Shown: positions 15,805 through 24,810, counted from the first letter of the stretch. The stretch is DNA of 34,223 bases from Verrucomicrobiaceae bacterium E54 (GCA_022548915.1 JAKZES010000058.1:1-34223), one strand, 5' to 3'. Notes: generated by a model not told the origin, from the letters alone. Program-made: numbers and translations.

Positions 15805-16770
15805 ATGCTCAAGGAAGCCGTCCAGGAAGTCCGTGTCTTCGCCCCCGCCACCGTCGCCAACGTGGCCTGCGGCTACGATGTGCTCGGGTTCGCCATCGAT
15901 TCGCCCGGCGACGAGATCGTCGTCCGCCACCACGACAAGCCCGGCCTGCACATCACCTCGATCACCGGCGACGACGGCAAGCTGCCCAAGGCCGCCGACC
16001 AGAACACCGCCGGCGTCGCCGCCCTCGACCTGCTGCGCCACCTCGGCATGACCGACCGCGGTGTGGAGATGGAGATTCACAAGAAGATGCCCTTCGGTTC
16101 CGGACTCGGCTCCTCCGCCGCCTCGGCCGTGGCCGGTGCCTACGCGGTCAACAAGCTCATCGGCGAACCCCTCACCAAGCAACAGCTGCTGCCCTTCGCC
16201 ATGGCCGGCGAGGCCTCGGCCGACGGTGCCTGGCACGCCGACAACGTCGCCCCCTGCCTGCTCGGTGGCATCGTCTTCATCCGCAGCAATGAGGAACTCG
16301 ATGTCGCCCAGCTGCCGGCCCCCGACAACCTGTGGGCGGCGGTCGTCCACCCCGACATCGAGATCCTCACCAAGGTCGCCCGCGAGATCCTGCCCAAGGA
16401 CATCCCCGTGACCAATGCCACCCAGCAGATCGGCAACCTCGGCGGCCTGCTGTGCGGCATCATCCAGAGCGACTACGGGCTCATCTCGCGCTCGATCCAC
16501 GACGTCATCGCCGAACCCCGCCGCCAGAAGCTCATCCCGGATTTCTACAAGGCCAAGCGCGCTGCCATGTCGGCCGGGGCCCTCGGGTTCTCCATCTCCG
16601 GCGCCGGCCCCTCGGTCTTCGCCCTCTGCGAGGGAGAGGAAATCGCCCGCAAGGTCGGCGACGCGGTCAGCAAGGTTTTCTCCGCCGTTCCCCTGGAAAA
16701 CCAGATCCACGTCTCGAAGATCAACCCCCTCGGGGTGCATGTGGTCGAGGAGAAGAGCTCGAACCCATAA
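15805..16770 (+). CDS. thrB: Homoserine kinase
   Basis: A 321-aa protein from ATG 15805. ThrB phosphorylates homoserine to O-phosphohomoserine, the substrate of threonine synthase. The start FAPATVANVACGYDVLGFAI is diagnostic for ThrB. The GHMP-kinase ATP loop MPFGSGLGSSAASAVA lies at 95-110, and the third GHMP motif appears as GFSISGAGPSVFAL. Length is normal. The partner thrC is also in this window (24996-26288) but about 8.2 kb away and not co-transcribed. The following gap (16771-16830) leads to a convergent beta-helix gene. Confidence 0.95.
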   Translation: MLKEAVQEVRVFAPATVANVACGYDVLGFAIDSPGDEIVVRHHDKPGLHITSITGDDGKLPKAADQNTAGVAALDLLRHLGMTDRGVEMEIHKKMPFGSGLGSSAASAVAGAYAVNKLIGEPLTKQQLLPFAMAGEASADGAWHADNVAPCLLGGIVFIRSNEELDVAQLPAPDNLWAAVVHPDIEILTKVAREILPKDIPVTNATQQIGNLGGLLCGIIQSDYGLISRSIHDVIAEPRRQKLIPDFYKAKRAAMSAGALGFSISGAGPSVFALCEGEEIARKVGDAVSKVFSAVPLENQIHVSKINPLGVHVVEEKSSNP

Positions 16771-16830
16771 CCACTCTGGTTGAATGCCACCGCAGGCCGA
16801 CCGGTGAGCCGCTCACTTGAGGCGGCGTGG

Positions 16831-19737
16831 TCACGGGGTGACCAGCCGCAGGAACACTCTATCCTTCGGCCAACCGTAAGCCGAACCGGGAACGATGACG
16901 GTATTGGTGCCCGCCGTCAGCACGCCATCCGGGCCCTCGGGCCAATCGGTCTCGCTCATGGTCTCGCTGTATTCGACGGTGTAAGGGGTTGCGGCCAGGG
17001 ATTCAACGGTGAGGGTGATCTGCCCGTTCGCCGGATCGACCATGGTATCGGTGATCCTGACCATCTGGCCCCCGATGATGGCGACCGGGTATTCATACGC
17101 GCCGATATCCAGAAGCGAAACGGAACCATCGCCGTCGGCATCGAAGTAGCGCGGATTGCCGGCCAGATCGATGGGCGACGCGGTGACAATGCCGCCCGCC
17201 TCGATCAACGGGCTGGCCGGCAACAGCGAATAGTCGCCGCCGGTGGTGGGAGCGGAGGTGGGCGGAAGCGGATTGACGAAGCTCGGATCGAGACCGCCCA
17301 ACCCGTCGAGGTTGCCATTGCCTCCACCCGGTTGGCCTTCGATCAGCGAATACTCCCTGACGATCGTCGAGTCACCCGAGACGATCTCACTTCCATTGGT
17401 CCCATTGCCCCACGAAACCGTGTTCTCCAACCGGATGATACTGGCGGTCGCCCCCGGAAAACTGATTCCCCCGAGGATGGTCGACGCGCTCGAGTCATTT
17501 CCGCTCAGGGTGCAGTTGCGCAAGGCGACTTCGATGTTGACACTGGCCGAAATGACCTTGTTCCCGGTATTGCCAGAAAACAGGGAGTCGCTGACCAGAA
17601 CCGAATCGGAATCGTTCGCGTTGATGACCTGCCCGACACCGCTCTCCCCCGCCTGGAAACGACAGCCGGTGATTTCGGCGGAAGTGACATCCTTCACGCT
17701 GATTCCGCTGCTGCCGCCAAGGACCACGTTGCCGAGAAAATCACACGCCGTCACCGAGTAGGTCCCGATACGAGGCGTGGGCGAACCATTGGGCGATCCC
17801 AGATTGAGCGTGGATGACCTTCCCGCGTTGGACTCGAAACGGCAGCCGTGAATCCCCGCATCCGCCGACCAGGCCAGGAGGCCGTTTCCACCTCCGCTGG
17901 TTGATCCGGTGAGATGGTTGGCCACGAACTCGCAATCGCGAACCTCGTGTCGTGTCCCTTCGAGAAACGCTCCCCCCCCGGCATCGTAGGCCCGGTTTCC
18001 GATGAAGCGGCAGGACTCGATCAGCAAATCGGAATCAAAGGAAATCAGGCCACCGCCGATGTTGGGAGAGCTGATGGAAGCTCCCGGCTGATTGGTTCCG
18101 TCATCCGCCGAACCGCCGGTGATGGTGAGGCCGGACAAGGTGGTGCGGGCGGCATCGCCCTCAAGCGTGAGCACGTGATAGGCGTTGAATCCTTGGATGT
18201 CGTCGGGGTCGCTCACAATGAACCCGGTGCCCTCATCGGACTCATTCTGCTCCAGATCCCCACTCAAGACGGTCACCTCATTCTCGATATCACGTGGCCC
18301 GCCGCCATTGGGGTATCCGCCCAACAAGGTGCATCCGGGGATGAGCACGAAGGAACTTGTGGGGTCGTCCTTCTGACCGGTCGCGCCGTCGTCGGGATAG
18401 TGGACCCCCGCCGCAATGTGGATGGTGAAATGGGGGCCGGCGGCATCAAGGGCATCCCGGAGATGAAGAAAGGCATCTTCCCAGCTCTGGCCGTTGTCCA
18501 ATCCGCCGACTGCCGTGCCATCGACATAGAGCTCGGAGAACAGCTCGTAGGCTCCGATGTCGATGGCCAGCCCGACCACTCGGTCGTTCCCAAGCACATC
18601 CGTGGGTTCGCCGTTGGCGGCGTCGGTCCCGGAATCGAAGGCCGGCGAGCCATCATCCGTGAGCCGGAGATCCCCCTGGACCGAGGGCGCGGTCGATGGA
18701 TTGGGCGGAGTCACAAACACCGGATCGGTTCCACCATCATTTTCCAGCAAGCTGGTGGTTGCCGAGTAAGTCGAGCCGGAAAGCAGGTTGATGGACGAAC
18801 CCGTGGACGAGCGCGATCCCGCCGCATGGTTGTTCCAAACGATGGTGTTCTCCAGCGTGACAACCGAATTGGCCGCCGCCTGAATGCCGCCGCCGTTGAT
18901 GGTCCCGGAATTGCCCGAGATGGAACAGTTCGTGAGCGTCGGCGACGAGTCGTTGAAATTGAGCCCGCCTCCACGCTCGGCCTCGTTGCCGAGGAAGACG
19001 CAGTTGATCAAGGAAGGCGTTGCTCCGGAAAGGGTGCCCAAAGCCCCGCCCCGGGCATCGGCCGTATTGCCTGCAAACAGGCAATTGATGAAGGTGGTGC
19101 CGGCTCCCACGACCATGACGGCTCCGCCACGGCCCGTGCAGTGGTTTCCGTAGAAGCGGCAGTTCGACACCACACTGGCAGAGGTGGCCAGCAGTCCGCC
19201 CCCATGGGTGCCGTTCGTCGCGATGCCATCTTCGGCCCGGCCACCCGTGATGATGAATCCATCGAGTTCGCATGCCGCCGACAAGGTGACCACATGGGTG
19301 GAATTCGAGGGCACCACGTCGGCCGGAGTTTCCGAGATGAAGTTTCCGTCCGCGTTGAGATCGTCCTGTTTGAGATCGCCAGAAAGAATGGTTGGAAAGC
19401 TGTCTGGATCACGCTCGCCACCGGTGCCGCTGTACCCCCCCGACACGACCACTCCCTGCGGAACCACAAAGGACGCCTCGATGGTGTTTTCGTCGACGGT
19501 CACCCCCTCATCGGGGAAGTAAACCCCTTCCGCAACGTGGACGGTGTCGCCGGCCGACGCCGAGGCCAGCGCGTCCTGCAGCGTGAGAAACGCGTTTGCC
19601 CAGGAAGATCCATCATCGGAACCGGTCGTGGCAGCTCCGTTGACATAGATGTCGTCCGCCGTGACCCCCGACGAAATGACGATTGAGAAAAGCGCGATGC
19701 GGGATCCAGACACGAAGGGGCCGATGGGTGATCTCAT
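16831..19737 (-). CDS. Large secreted parallel beta-helix protein, duplicated module
   Basis: Start ATG 19737 (MRSPIGPFVSG), 968 aa, with a signal peptide ending near SSGVTA. Two copies of the same module follow. Copy 1 begins IYVNGAATTGSDDGSSWANA and copy 2 begins LYVDGTAVGGLDNGQSWEDA, about 365 residues later. Each continues with a 'TVHVAEGVYFPDEG' type strand, a GG..RD..VLSGDL segment and right-handed beta-helix rungs (GGGL, NCxFxGN, VSNCRF). Each ends with LGNDRVV..AIDIGAYE or NPRYFDADGDGSVSLLDIGAYEY. The final domain reads TVEYSETMSETDWPEG and ends RVFLRLVTP, a C-terminal style common in Verrucomicrobia secreted proteins. No autotransporter barrel is present. Likely an extracellular adhesin or polysaccharide-binding/degrading protein; no catalytic residues can be named. 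Confidence 0.88.
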   Translation of the reverse strand: MRSPIGPFVSGSRIALFSIVISSGVTADDIYVNGAATTGSDDGSSWANAFLTLQDALASASAGDTVHVAEGVYFPDEGVTVDENTIEASFVVPQGVVVSGGYSGTGGERDPDSFPTILSGDLKQDDLNADGNFISETPADVVPSNSTHVVTLSAACELDGFIITGGRAEDGIATNGTHGGGLLATSASVVSNCRFYGNHCTGRGGAVMVVGAGTTFINCLFAGNTADARGGALGTLSGATPSLINCVFLGNEAERGGGLNFNDSSPTLTNCSISGNSGTINGGGIQAAANSVVTLENTIVWNNHAAGSRSSTGSSINLLSGSTYSATTSLLENDGGTDPVFVTPPNPSTAPSVQGDLRLTDDGSPAFDSGTDAANGEPTDVLGNDRVVGLAIDIGAYELFSELYVDGTAVGGLDNGQSWEDAFLHLRDALDAAGPHFTIHIAAGVHYPDDGATGQKDDPTSSFVLIPGCTLLGGYPNGGGPRDIENEVTVLSGDLEQNESDEGTGFIVSDPDDIQGFNAYHVLTLEGDAARTTLSGLTITGGSADDGTNQPGASISSPNIGGGLISFDSDLLIESCRFIGNRAYDAGGGAFLEGTRHEVRDCEFVANHLTGSTSGGGNGLLAWSADAGIHGCRFESNAGRSSTLNLGSPNGSPTPRIGTYSVTACDFLGNVVLGGSSGISVKDVTSAEITGCRFQAGESGVGQVINANDSDSVLVSDSLFSGNTGNKVISASVNIEVALRNCTLSGNDSSASTILGGISFPGATASIIRLENTVSWGNGTNGSEIVSGDSTIVREYSLIEGQPGGGNGNLDGLGGLDPSFVNPLPPTSAPTTGGDYSLLPASPLIEAGGIVTASPIDLAGNPRYFDADGDGSVSLLDIGAYEYPVAIIGGQMVRITDTMVDPANGQITLTVESLAATPYTVEYSETMSETDWPEGPDGVLTAGTNTVIVPGSAYGWPKDRVFLRLVTP

Positions 19738-20165
19738 TGGAGGGGCTTGGTGGGAGTTTCGAGCTTGCTTCAGGCGGGAGACTGACTGCCTCAAACCGAC
19801 GACCCTAGGGAAAAGCCCGAGGAATCCAAGTCCGGAGAAATCTCGACGGCGTACGTGGCCAGGGCTGCCTCACTCTGGAAAATCAACCGCGAATCCACAC
19901 CGAGCGCCATCCCGGATCACTTGGTTCAATATGAGGTAGCCCGGCATACGTGGCGGAGGAGAACCGAGGAGCGCCGCAGCTACTTGAGGGCGCCGATTTC
20001 CGGCTCCTCCACACCGACCGATCACCGGGAACTTGCTCTGCCGAAGGCTTTTGAGAGGCCGGTGGTGCTGAATCAAGGGACAGGAAAAGGAGGTCAAGAT
20101 CTGACGAAGCTCCCTTGCATGGCTCGGGGTGAAGATGTTGAGTGGTTGGCCCGAGGAGAATTCTC
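19738..20165. other. Gene-free region upstream of the beta-helix and CHAD genes
   Basis: These 428 bases hold no convincing gene. Short open frames exist on both strands (for example 19855-20169 +), but their proteins look random and overlap the CHAD start. At 19936 the text GTAGCCCGGCATACGTGG resembles the dispersed GTAGCCCGAATGG-type sequence seen elsewhere in the window. Promoters of the two divergent genes should lie here, but I could not assign -35/-10 boxes. Confidence 0.5.
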
Positions 20166-21056
20166 ATGAGCTATCGAATCGATCCACCGGCACCAACTGC
20201 TGCCGAGGTCCGCCGAATCGCCCTCGAACAGTTGGACCGCGCCCGGGCTGAACTCGGAGAACCGGAACTCGACCGTCACGAAGCCGTCCATCAGGTCCGC
20301 AAGCGCTGCAAGAAACTGCGCGCTCTGCTGCGGCTGTGCCGCGGGGCGATCGGCAAGGACTACCGCCGCGAAAACGTGCGCTACCGGGACGCTGCCCGCC
20401 CGCTCTCCGGGCTGCGCGACGCCGAAGCGCTGATCGAGGCCTACGACCGGCTGATGGATCGCTACGAGGGTCCGCTCGAGCGACAGGATTTCGCTCCGGT
20501 GCGCCGACAGCTGACGCTGCAGAAGCAGCACCGGGCCGAAGTGGAAACCGACCTGGACGCGAGGTTGGAGACCTTTGCCAGCGAGATCGAAGCGGGAAGG
20601 GAACGGCTCGACAAGTGGACCCGCAGGATCGATGGACTCGGTGATTGTCTCAGCGGCTTTCGGAAGAACTACCGGCGCGGTCGGAAGGCGATGAAGGCCG
20701 CCCTTTCCCAGCCGTCCACCGAGCGGTTCCATGAATGGCGGAAGCGCACGAAGTATCTCGGCTTCCACCTGAAGCTGCTGGAGAAGGTATGGAAGCCGGT
20801 CATGCGAGCCCACCGCAAGGAGGCGGAACACCTCGCCGATCTCCTGGGGCGTGAGCACGATTTCGCGGTTTTCCAGGCGCACCTCGAGAAGGAGTTCGCG
20901 GACTACGGCAATCGCGAGGTCATGACGATCCTGTCCGGACTGATCCACGAGCGACGAGAGGAACTTCGCCGGAAGGCGGCACTTTGCGGTCGCCGGCTGT
21001 TCGCCGAGAAGCCGGACGAGATCACGGGTCGGTTGCAGCGTCTGTTAGATACCTGA
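20166..21056 (+). CDS. CHAD domain protein
   Basis: Start ATG 20166 (MSYRIDPPAP), 296 aa. The CHAD fold is recognised by its two basic helical bundles with conserved histidines: VHQVRKRCKKLRALLRL (near residue 42) and RFHEWRKRTKYLGFHLKLL (near residue 190), plus the central RPLSGLRDAEALIEAYD. CHAD domains bind inorganic polyphosphate through these Lys/Arg/His patches (established for this family). The protein contains nothing else: no CYTH triphosphatase domain is attached, so it is a stand-alone polyphosphate binder, probably cytoplasmic. Downstream on the same strand are two very small membrane/lipoprotein genes and fumC. Confidence 0.92.
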   Translation: MSYRIDPPAPTAAEVRRIALEQLDRARAELGEPELDRHEAVHQVRKRCKKLRALLRLCRGAIGKDYRRENVRYRDAARPLSGLRDAEALIEAYDRLMDRYEGPLERQDFAPVRRQLTLQKQHRAEVETDLDARLETFASEIEAGRERLDKWTRRIDGLGDCLSGFRKNYRRGRKAMKAALSQPSTERFHEWRKRTKYLGFHLKLLEKVWKPVMRAHRKEAEHLADLLGREHDFAVFQAHLEKEFADYGNREVMTILSGLIHERREELRRKAALCGRRLFAEKPDEITGRLQRLLDT

Positions 21057-21155
21057 AAAGGATTCTTGCCAGAAATCCCGTGCATCCCGGGAGCATGCAT
21101 CTATCATGCTGGTTCCTGCGACCATTCGGGTCTCGCCGGAAATTCACAAATCATC

Positions 21156-21320
21156 ATGCTACGCTGGGTCGTCATTTTTCTCGTCATCGCACTGATCGCC
21201 GCCGCCTTCGGATTCAGCGGGATCGCCGCCGGAGCGGCGGAGATCGCAAAGATCATCTTCTTCATCTTCCTCGTCCTGTTCGTGGTCTCGCTGATCATGA
21301 ACCTCGTGAAGAAGCGTTGA
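21156..21320 (+). CDS. DUF1328 small membrane protein
   Basis: A 54-aa protein from ATG 21156 ([20 protein letters not shown]). It matches the DUF1328/YtjA pattern: two hydrophobic segments around a [17 protein letters not shown] hinge, ending in NLVKKR. Longer upstream extensions of the frame are not convincing. The role is unknown; members are widespread and often appear near stress or envelope genes. It lies 32 bases before a small lipoprotein gene. Confidence 0.9.
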   Translation: MLRWVVIFLVIALIAAAFGFSGIAAGAAEIAKIIFFIFLVLFVVSLIMNLVKKR

Positions 21321-21352
21321 TCCCCCACCCCCGAAACCTGAATTCGAAGATC

Positions 21353-21502
21353 ATGAAAACGAAACTCCGGAACGTTCTTCTCCTCCTACCCTTCCTCGTC
21401 TTCGCCTCCTGTGAGGACAAGTCGCCGGCCGAAGAGGCCGCCGACGACATCGAAGATGCCACCGAGGAGGTTGGCGACGCGGTCGAGGAGGCCACGGACT
21501 AA
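21353..21502 (+). CDS. Small acidic lipoprotein
   Basis: A 49-aa peptide from ATG 21353. The first 20 residues form a lipoprotein signal ([12 protein letters not shown], Cys20). The mature 29 residues are strongly acidic ([20 protein letters not shown]) with a helix-forming repeat of about seven residues. It resembles entericidin-type or YMGG-like small lipoproteins in layout only. It stands between the DUF1328 gene and fumC, 17 bases before the fumC start, so co-expression is likely. Confidence 0.8.
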   Translation: MKTKLRNVLLLLPFLVFASCEDKSPAEEAADDIEDATEEVGDAVEEATD

Positions 21503-21519
21503 TCCAACAGCATTCGTTC

Positions 21520-22920
21520 ATGGCCCGCTTCCGCAACGAGTCCGACAGCCTGGGTTCGGTCGAGGTTCCGGCCGACCGATATTGGGGTGCGCAGACGCAG
21601 CGATCGCTGGGAAACTTTCCCATCGGCGGCGAGCGCATGCCGGTCGAGGTCGTTCACGCGCTCGCCCTGATCAAGGAGGCCGCAGCCGAGACCAACCGCG
21701 ACCTTGGCCTGCTCGATGCCGAAAAGGCGGGCGCCATCTCGGAGGCGGCCCGCGAGGTCCGCGACGGGCGGTGGGACGATCACTTTCCGCTGGTCGTCTG
21801 GCAGACCGGATCGGGAACGCAGTCCAACATGAACGTGAACGAGGTGATCGCCAACCGGGCGATCGAGATCCTTGGTGGCGAGCTCGGGAGCAAGAATCCG
21901 GTGCATCCGAACGACCACGTCAACCTGTCGCAATCCTCGAACGACACCTTTCCGAGTGCGATGCACATGGCGGCGGTGTCGGAACTCAACAAGCGGTTTC
22001 TGCCGAAACTGCAGGGCCTGCATGCCGCCCTCGTGCGCAAGGTGAGGGCGTTCGAAGGGGTGGTGAAAACCGGCCGCACGCATTTCCAGGATGCGACGCC
22101 GATCACCCTCGGGCAGGAGTTCAGCGGCTACGCCCGACAGGTGGAACTCGGGATCGATCGCGTGCGCGCGGCGCTTCCCGGATTGCTCGAACTGGCCCAG
22201 GGCGGCACAGCGGTCGGCACCGGGCTGAATACGGTCGAGGGCTTCGCGGAACGAATCGTCTCTCGGATCGCCGGACTCACCGGAGAACCGTTCGTTGCCG
22301 CCGGAAACCGCTTCGAGGCGTTGGCCGCCCACGATGCGGTCGTCGCCATGTCCGGCGTGTTGCGCGGCGTGGCAGCCTCGCTTTTCAAGATCGCCAATGA
22401 CATCCGGATGCTCGGTTCCGGCCCGCGGTGCGGCATCGGCGAACTGATCCTGCCGGCCAACGAGCCCGGCTCCTCGATCATGCCCGGCAAGGTCAACCCG
22501 ACCCAGTGCGAGGCGCTGACCCAGGTCGCGGTGGAGGTGATGGGCATCGACGCCGCCATCGGCATCGCCGGCAGCCAGGGGCAGTTCGAGTTGAACACCT
22601 ACAAGCCGATGATGATCCACGGCCTGCTGCGCCAGATGCGTCTGCTCGGCGATGCGGCGGAAAGTTTCGCGCTGCGCTGCGTCGACGGGATCGGGGCCGA
22701 CGAAGAACGGATCGGGGATCTGCTGGAGAGAAGCCTGATGCAGGTGACGGCACTCGTCCCGCAGATCGGCTACGACCGCGCGGCGGCCATCGCGAAGGCC
22801 GCACATGCCAACGGCACGACCCTGCGCGAGGAGGCGTTGGCCTCCGGCGAAGTGGATGCGGAGACCTTCGACCGGCTGATGGATGCCCGAGCGATGACCG
22901 GTCCGAAACCTCGGGCCTAG
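21520..22920 (+). CDS. fumC: Class II fumarate hydratase
   Basis: A 466-aa protein from ATG 21520, the normal length for FumC. It opens [20 protein letters not shown] and [10 protein letters not shown]. The fumarase/aspartase superfamily signature [15 protein letters not shown] is near residue 318, with its catalytic serine. [17 protein letters not shown] holds the His-containing active-site loop, and [20 protein letters not shown] is the second conserved region. The enzyme hydrates fumarate to malate in the TCA cycle and is the oxygen-stable, iron-free form. The related aspartase is less likely, given the fumarase-like N-terminal motif. Its TAG stop lies at the start of a repeated 13-base sequence. 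Confidence 0.96.
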   Translation: MARFRNESDSLGSVEVPADRYWGAQTQRSLGNFPIGGERMPVEVVHALALIKEAAAETNRDLGLLDAEKAGAISEAAREVRDGRWDDHFPLVVWQTGSGTQSNMNVNEVIANRAIEILGGELGSKNPVHPNDHVNLSQSSNDTFPSAMHMAAVSELNKRFLPKLQGLHAALVRKVRAFEGVVKTGRTHFQDATPITLGQEFSGYARQVELGIDRVRAALPGLLELAQGGTAVGTGLNTVEGFAERIVSRIAGLTGEPFVAAGNRFEALAAHDAVVAMSGVLRGVAASLFKIANDIRMLGSGPRCGIGELILPANEPGSSIMPGKVNPTQCEALTQVAVEVMGIDAAIGIAGSQGQFELNTYKPMMIHGLLRQMRLLGDAAESFALRCVDGIGADEERIGDLLERSLMQVTALVPQIGYDRAAAIAKAAHANGTTLREEALASGEVDAETFDRLMDARAMTGPKPRA

Positions 22921-22930
22921 CCCGAATGGC
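22918..22930. repeat. Dispersed 13-mer TAGCCCGAATGGC, copy 1
   Basis: The sequence begins exactly with the TAG stop codon of fumC. An identical copy at 27842-27854 begins with the TAG of the sulfatase gene. The bases after it differ, so only the core is shared. Confidence 0.7.
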
Positions 22931-22959
22931 CCTCCCCAAAGCGCACAACTTCCGGCCGA

Positions 22960-23030
22960 TCCCGGAGCGACGCTCGATCACCCGTGTTCTGGGGCGGCCT
23001 AACAGACGAAGGACATGGCACCGGGCCGTC
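22960..23030 (-). pseudogene. Possible remnant of a PIN-domain toxin gene
   Basis: 19 bases starting GATCACCCGTGTTCTGGGG (plus strand, from 22977) also occur inside the intact PIN toxin gene at about 24335. Read on the minus strand, the local frame gives LRLLGRPRTRVIERR, close to CRLLALPRTRVIGEE of the intact toxin. No long open frame remains. It may be the debris of a second vapC-like gene beside the RelE pair. The evidence is a short match only. Confidence 0.35.
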
Positions 23031-23059
23031 ACCGAATCGAGAACCCAGGGGTCGTGGCC

Positions 23060-23341
23060 TCATTCCAGCAAGCGGCTCTGGAAGACTTCGTAGATCCATT
23101 TGCGCGGCCCGGCAAACACACAGGTGATGACGCGCCGGCCATCGATCACTTGATATTCGAAAACCACCCGATGAGATCCGACGCGCAGGCGGTAAAACCC
23201 TTCCAGGTCGTCGGTGAGCGGCTTGATGTCGCCTTTTTCCTGCGCCAGGTCCCTGATCGCAAGACGCAGTGCATGGCGCGGCTCCGGGGCCAGCCTTCGG
23301 AGATAATCCACCACTTCCTCCTGAACCCGGACGGTGATCAC
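23060..23341 (-). CDS. RelE/ParE-family toxin
   Basis: A 93-aa protein starting at GTG 23341. It has the RelE core: YLRRLAPEPRHALRLAIRDL, then KPLTDDLEGFYRLRVGSHRVVFEY and a last strand FAGPRKWIYEVF. The RLRVGSHRVVFEY segment is the usual mRNA/ribosome-contact strand pair. RelE toxins cut mRNA on the ribosome; ParE members poison gyrase, and sequence alone does not decide here. The GTG overlaps the TGA of the upstream Phd/YefM-type antitoxin by four bases (GTGA, 23338-23341), as in a typical antitoxin-first operon. Confidence 0.88.
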   Translation of the reverse strand: MITVRVQEEVVDYLRRLAPEPRHALRLAIRDLAQEKGDIKPLTDDLEGFYRLRVGSHRVVFEYQVIDGRRVITCVFAGPRKWIYEVFQSRLLE

Positions 23342-23586
23342 GGTTCGTCGAGTGCGGAAACATCGTGATACACCGCCGTGCCTTCGCGATGTTTGCGGAT
23401 CGCGGACATCGCCTTGGGATCGGCCAGGAGTTCCATGGTTTCACCAATGGCCTCCATGCGTTCGATCGATACGAGGACGGCCACCGCCCGCCCCTGCTTG
23501 GTAATGGTCACCGGATGGTCCGCAGCCTCCGCCACCAGAGCGGAAAGCTTCTGCTGCGCGGTCTTGATGGTGTAGGTGTCGGCCAT
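23338..23586 (-). CDS. Phd/YefM-family antitoxin
   Basis: Start ATG 23586 (MADTYTIKTAQQKLSALVAE), 82 aa; the frame runs upstream to 23694 but the extension is not family-like. The Phd/YefM fold shows at once: A-x-QKLSALV, HPVTITKQGRAVAVLVSIERME, then a C-terminal tail with acidic and charged residues (VYHDVSALDEP) that wraps the toxin. It binds its own promoter in family members, but I found no clear palindrome directly upstream. It is coupled to the RelE toxin by a 4-base overlap. Confidence 0.88.
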   Translation of the reverse strand: MADTYTIKTAQQKLSALVAEAADHPVTITKQGRAVAVLVSIERMEAIGETMELLADPKAMSAIRKHREGTAVYHDVSALDEP

Positions 23587-24145
23587 GGCAACAAAGTATC
23601 CCCTTTTCCGAAAAAACGGAAGACTTGTTATCGCCAAGAACCAGCGTTTTACCCCATGCGCTTCCGGCCTGACTCGAAACGGTGTCTGAACCACACGTTT
23701 TCCACCACTGCTTGCTGATCAGGGATCACTCGGCGCTGCTCTTCAGTCCCGCAGGGACGCCGGCAAGTCGCCACGGGTTCACCCCGCGGGAATCCCATCC
23801 CGAAATCCGCTCCGTCCCTGCCGACTTGAGAACGCCACCAACCGTTGATTTTTCGATGTTTCCAACGGATTCGGATTCTGTTTGCCTGACACCTTATATG
23901 ACACCTTATACCTGTCCTTCCCGGCTGCGTGACGGTCGCAACGAAAGAGATCACCCGCACGCCGTCGGACGACGAAACGCTGAAGGATTCAGCCATCGCC
24001 CGTCCCTTGCACCCTCCTCTCGGCGACATGGAGGCTGTCAAACGCATGGGGCGTGTTGATTTGAACGAGAACTCGTCACTCTTCGCTCCTGCCTATTCAA
24101 ACTGAATCCGGACCCCGTTGGCATTCTTGGCTGCGGCGCCACCGA
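23587..24145. other. Gene-free region between two toxin-antitoxin pairs
   Basis: These 559 bases contain no convincing gene. At about 23743 lies CAGTCCCGCAGGGACGCCGG, a small hairpin-forming sequence resembling dispersed repeats of this phylum. At 23887-23910 TGACACCTTATA occurs twice in tandem without a gap. From about 23920 a minus-strand frame reads FVATVTQPGRTG, which I could not assign. The stretch looks like a scar of repeated insertions. Confidence 0.5.
23887..23910. repeat. Perfect 12-bp tandem duplication
   Basis: TGACACCTTATA is present at 23887-23898 and again at 23899-23910. It could be a duplicated operator or the trace of an insertion event; the region has no gene. Confidence 0.8.
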
Positions 24146-24580
24146 TTATCTCAGCGGATTCACCACCTCCAGGAACTCGAATTTGCGAAAGTCGGTGTCG
24201 GCGGTGTAGATGCGCCCAACTCCATGCTGGCGAAGAAGGGTCGCGATGTGGGCGTCGGGCACGAGATTGCCACGCACGGCCGCAGCGTTGGCCACCGTCG
24301 CATAGTCCTCGGCGAAGCCATCTTCTTCTCCGATCACCCGTGTTCTGGGGAGCGCCAGTAGTCGGCAAATATTGCGCCAGGCCGTTGTGGGATCGAGGGG
24401 GTTCTCAAAGATCGCCGGATGCGTCGCGATCCGCTGGTACGCCATCAGTGCCGGCCAGGTCAGACACAGCAGGTCGGGATCCCCGGCGCGTGAAATAACG
24501 AATTCCTTCGCCGCCGCATGCTGCGGTGAAGACGTGTTGCTGGCATACAGCAGGATGTTCGCATCGATCGAGTAGCTCAT
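24146..24580 (-). CDS. VapC-like PIN-domain toxin
   Basis: A 144-aa protein from ATG 24580. PIN-domain acidic residues appear in order: Asp6 in YSIDANILLY, an acidic residue near 40, Asp in LVPDAHIATLL, and Asp in IYTADTDFRKF. VapC toxins are magnesium-dependent RNases that cut tRNA or rRNA (family knowledge). The start ATG overlaps the TGA of the antitoxin by four bases (24577-24580). The segment LLALPRTRVIGEEDGF contains the 19 bases repeated near 22977. Together with the antitoxin this is an intact module. Confidence 0.9.
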   Translation of the reverse strand: MSYSIDANILLYASNTSSPQHAAAKEFVISRAGDPDLLCLTWPALMAYQRIATHPAIFENPLDPTTAWRNICRLLALPRTRVIGEEDGFAEDYATVANAAAVRGNLVPDAHIATLLRQHGVGRIYTADTDFRKFEFLEVVNPLR

Positions 24581-24810
24581 GACTCACCCATCGCTCGATA
24601 CACCGCGTCCTTGTCGGCCAGGTCCACCTTGGCCCCCATGGAAGCCGTTTCCCACTCAAAGGGCTCGACCGGCTTCCCGCCGGAAAGCTCGCGGCTCAGG
24701 GCATCGGCCAGCAGTCGCGATGCAATCTGGCCCAAGGAGCGCTTCTCTTTCCGGCGCAGCTCCTTCAGCGCATCCAGCACCGGCTTTTCGAGATCGAGCG
24801 TGGTCCTCAT
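24577..24810 (-). CDS. VapB-type ribbon-helix-helix antitoxin
   Basis: A 77-aa protein from ATG 24810. The N-terminal MRTTLDLEKPVLDALKELRR is the DNA-binding strand and first helix of a ribbon-helix-helix fold, followed by LGQIASRLLADALSREL. The C-terminal part (EPFEWETASMGAKVDLADKD) should bind the PIN toxin. A near-perfect 22-base palindrome and a good promoter end almost exactly at its start codon, so autoregulation by VapBC is very likely, and its mRNA may lack a leader. Confidence 0.88.
   Translation of the reverse strand: MRTTLDLEKPVLDALKELRRKEKRSLGQIASRLLADALSRELSGGKPVEPFEWETASMGAKVDLADKDAVYRAMGES

Noticed and set aside
17914-19686. A 590-residue plus-strand frame
   Set aside because: Antisense to the beta-helix protein, which has clear repeated modules. 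No recognisable domain in the antisense frame.
19855-20169. A 104-residue plus-strand frame before the CHAD gene
   Set aside because: Random composition, overlaps the CHAD start, and contains a dispersed-repeat-like text. I treat it as non-coding.
23649-24047. A minus-strand frame of 132 residues between toxin-antitoxin pairs
   Set aside because: It covers the tandem 12-mer and hairpin repeats and has no family features, so it is not listed as a gene.
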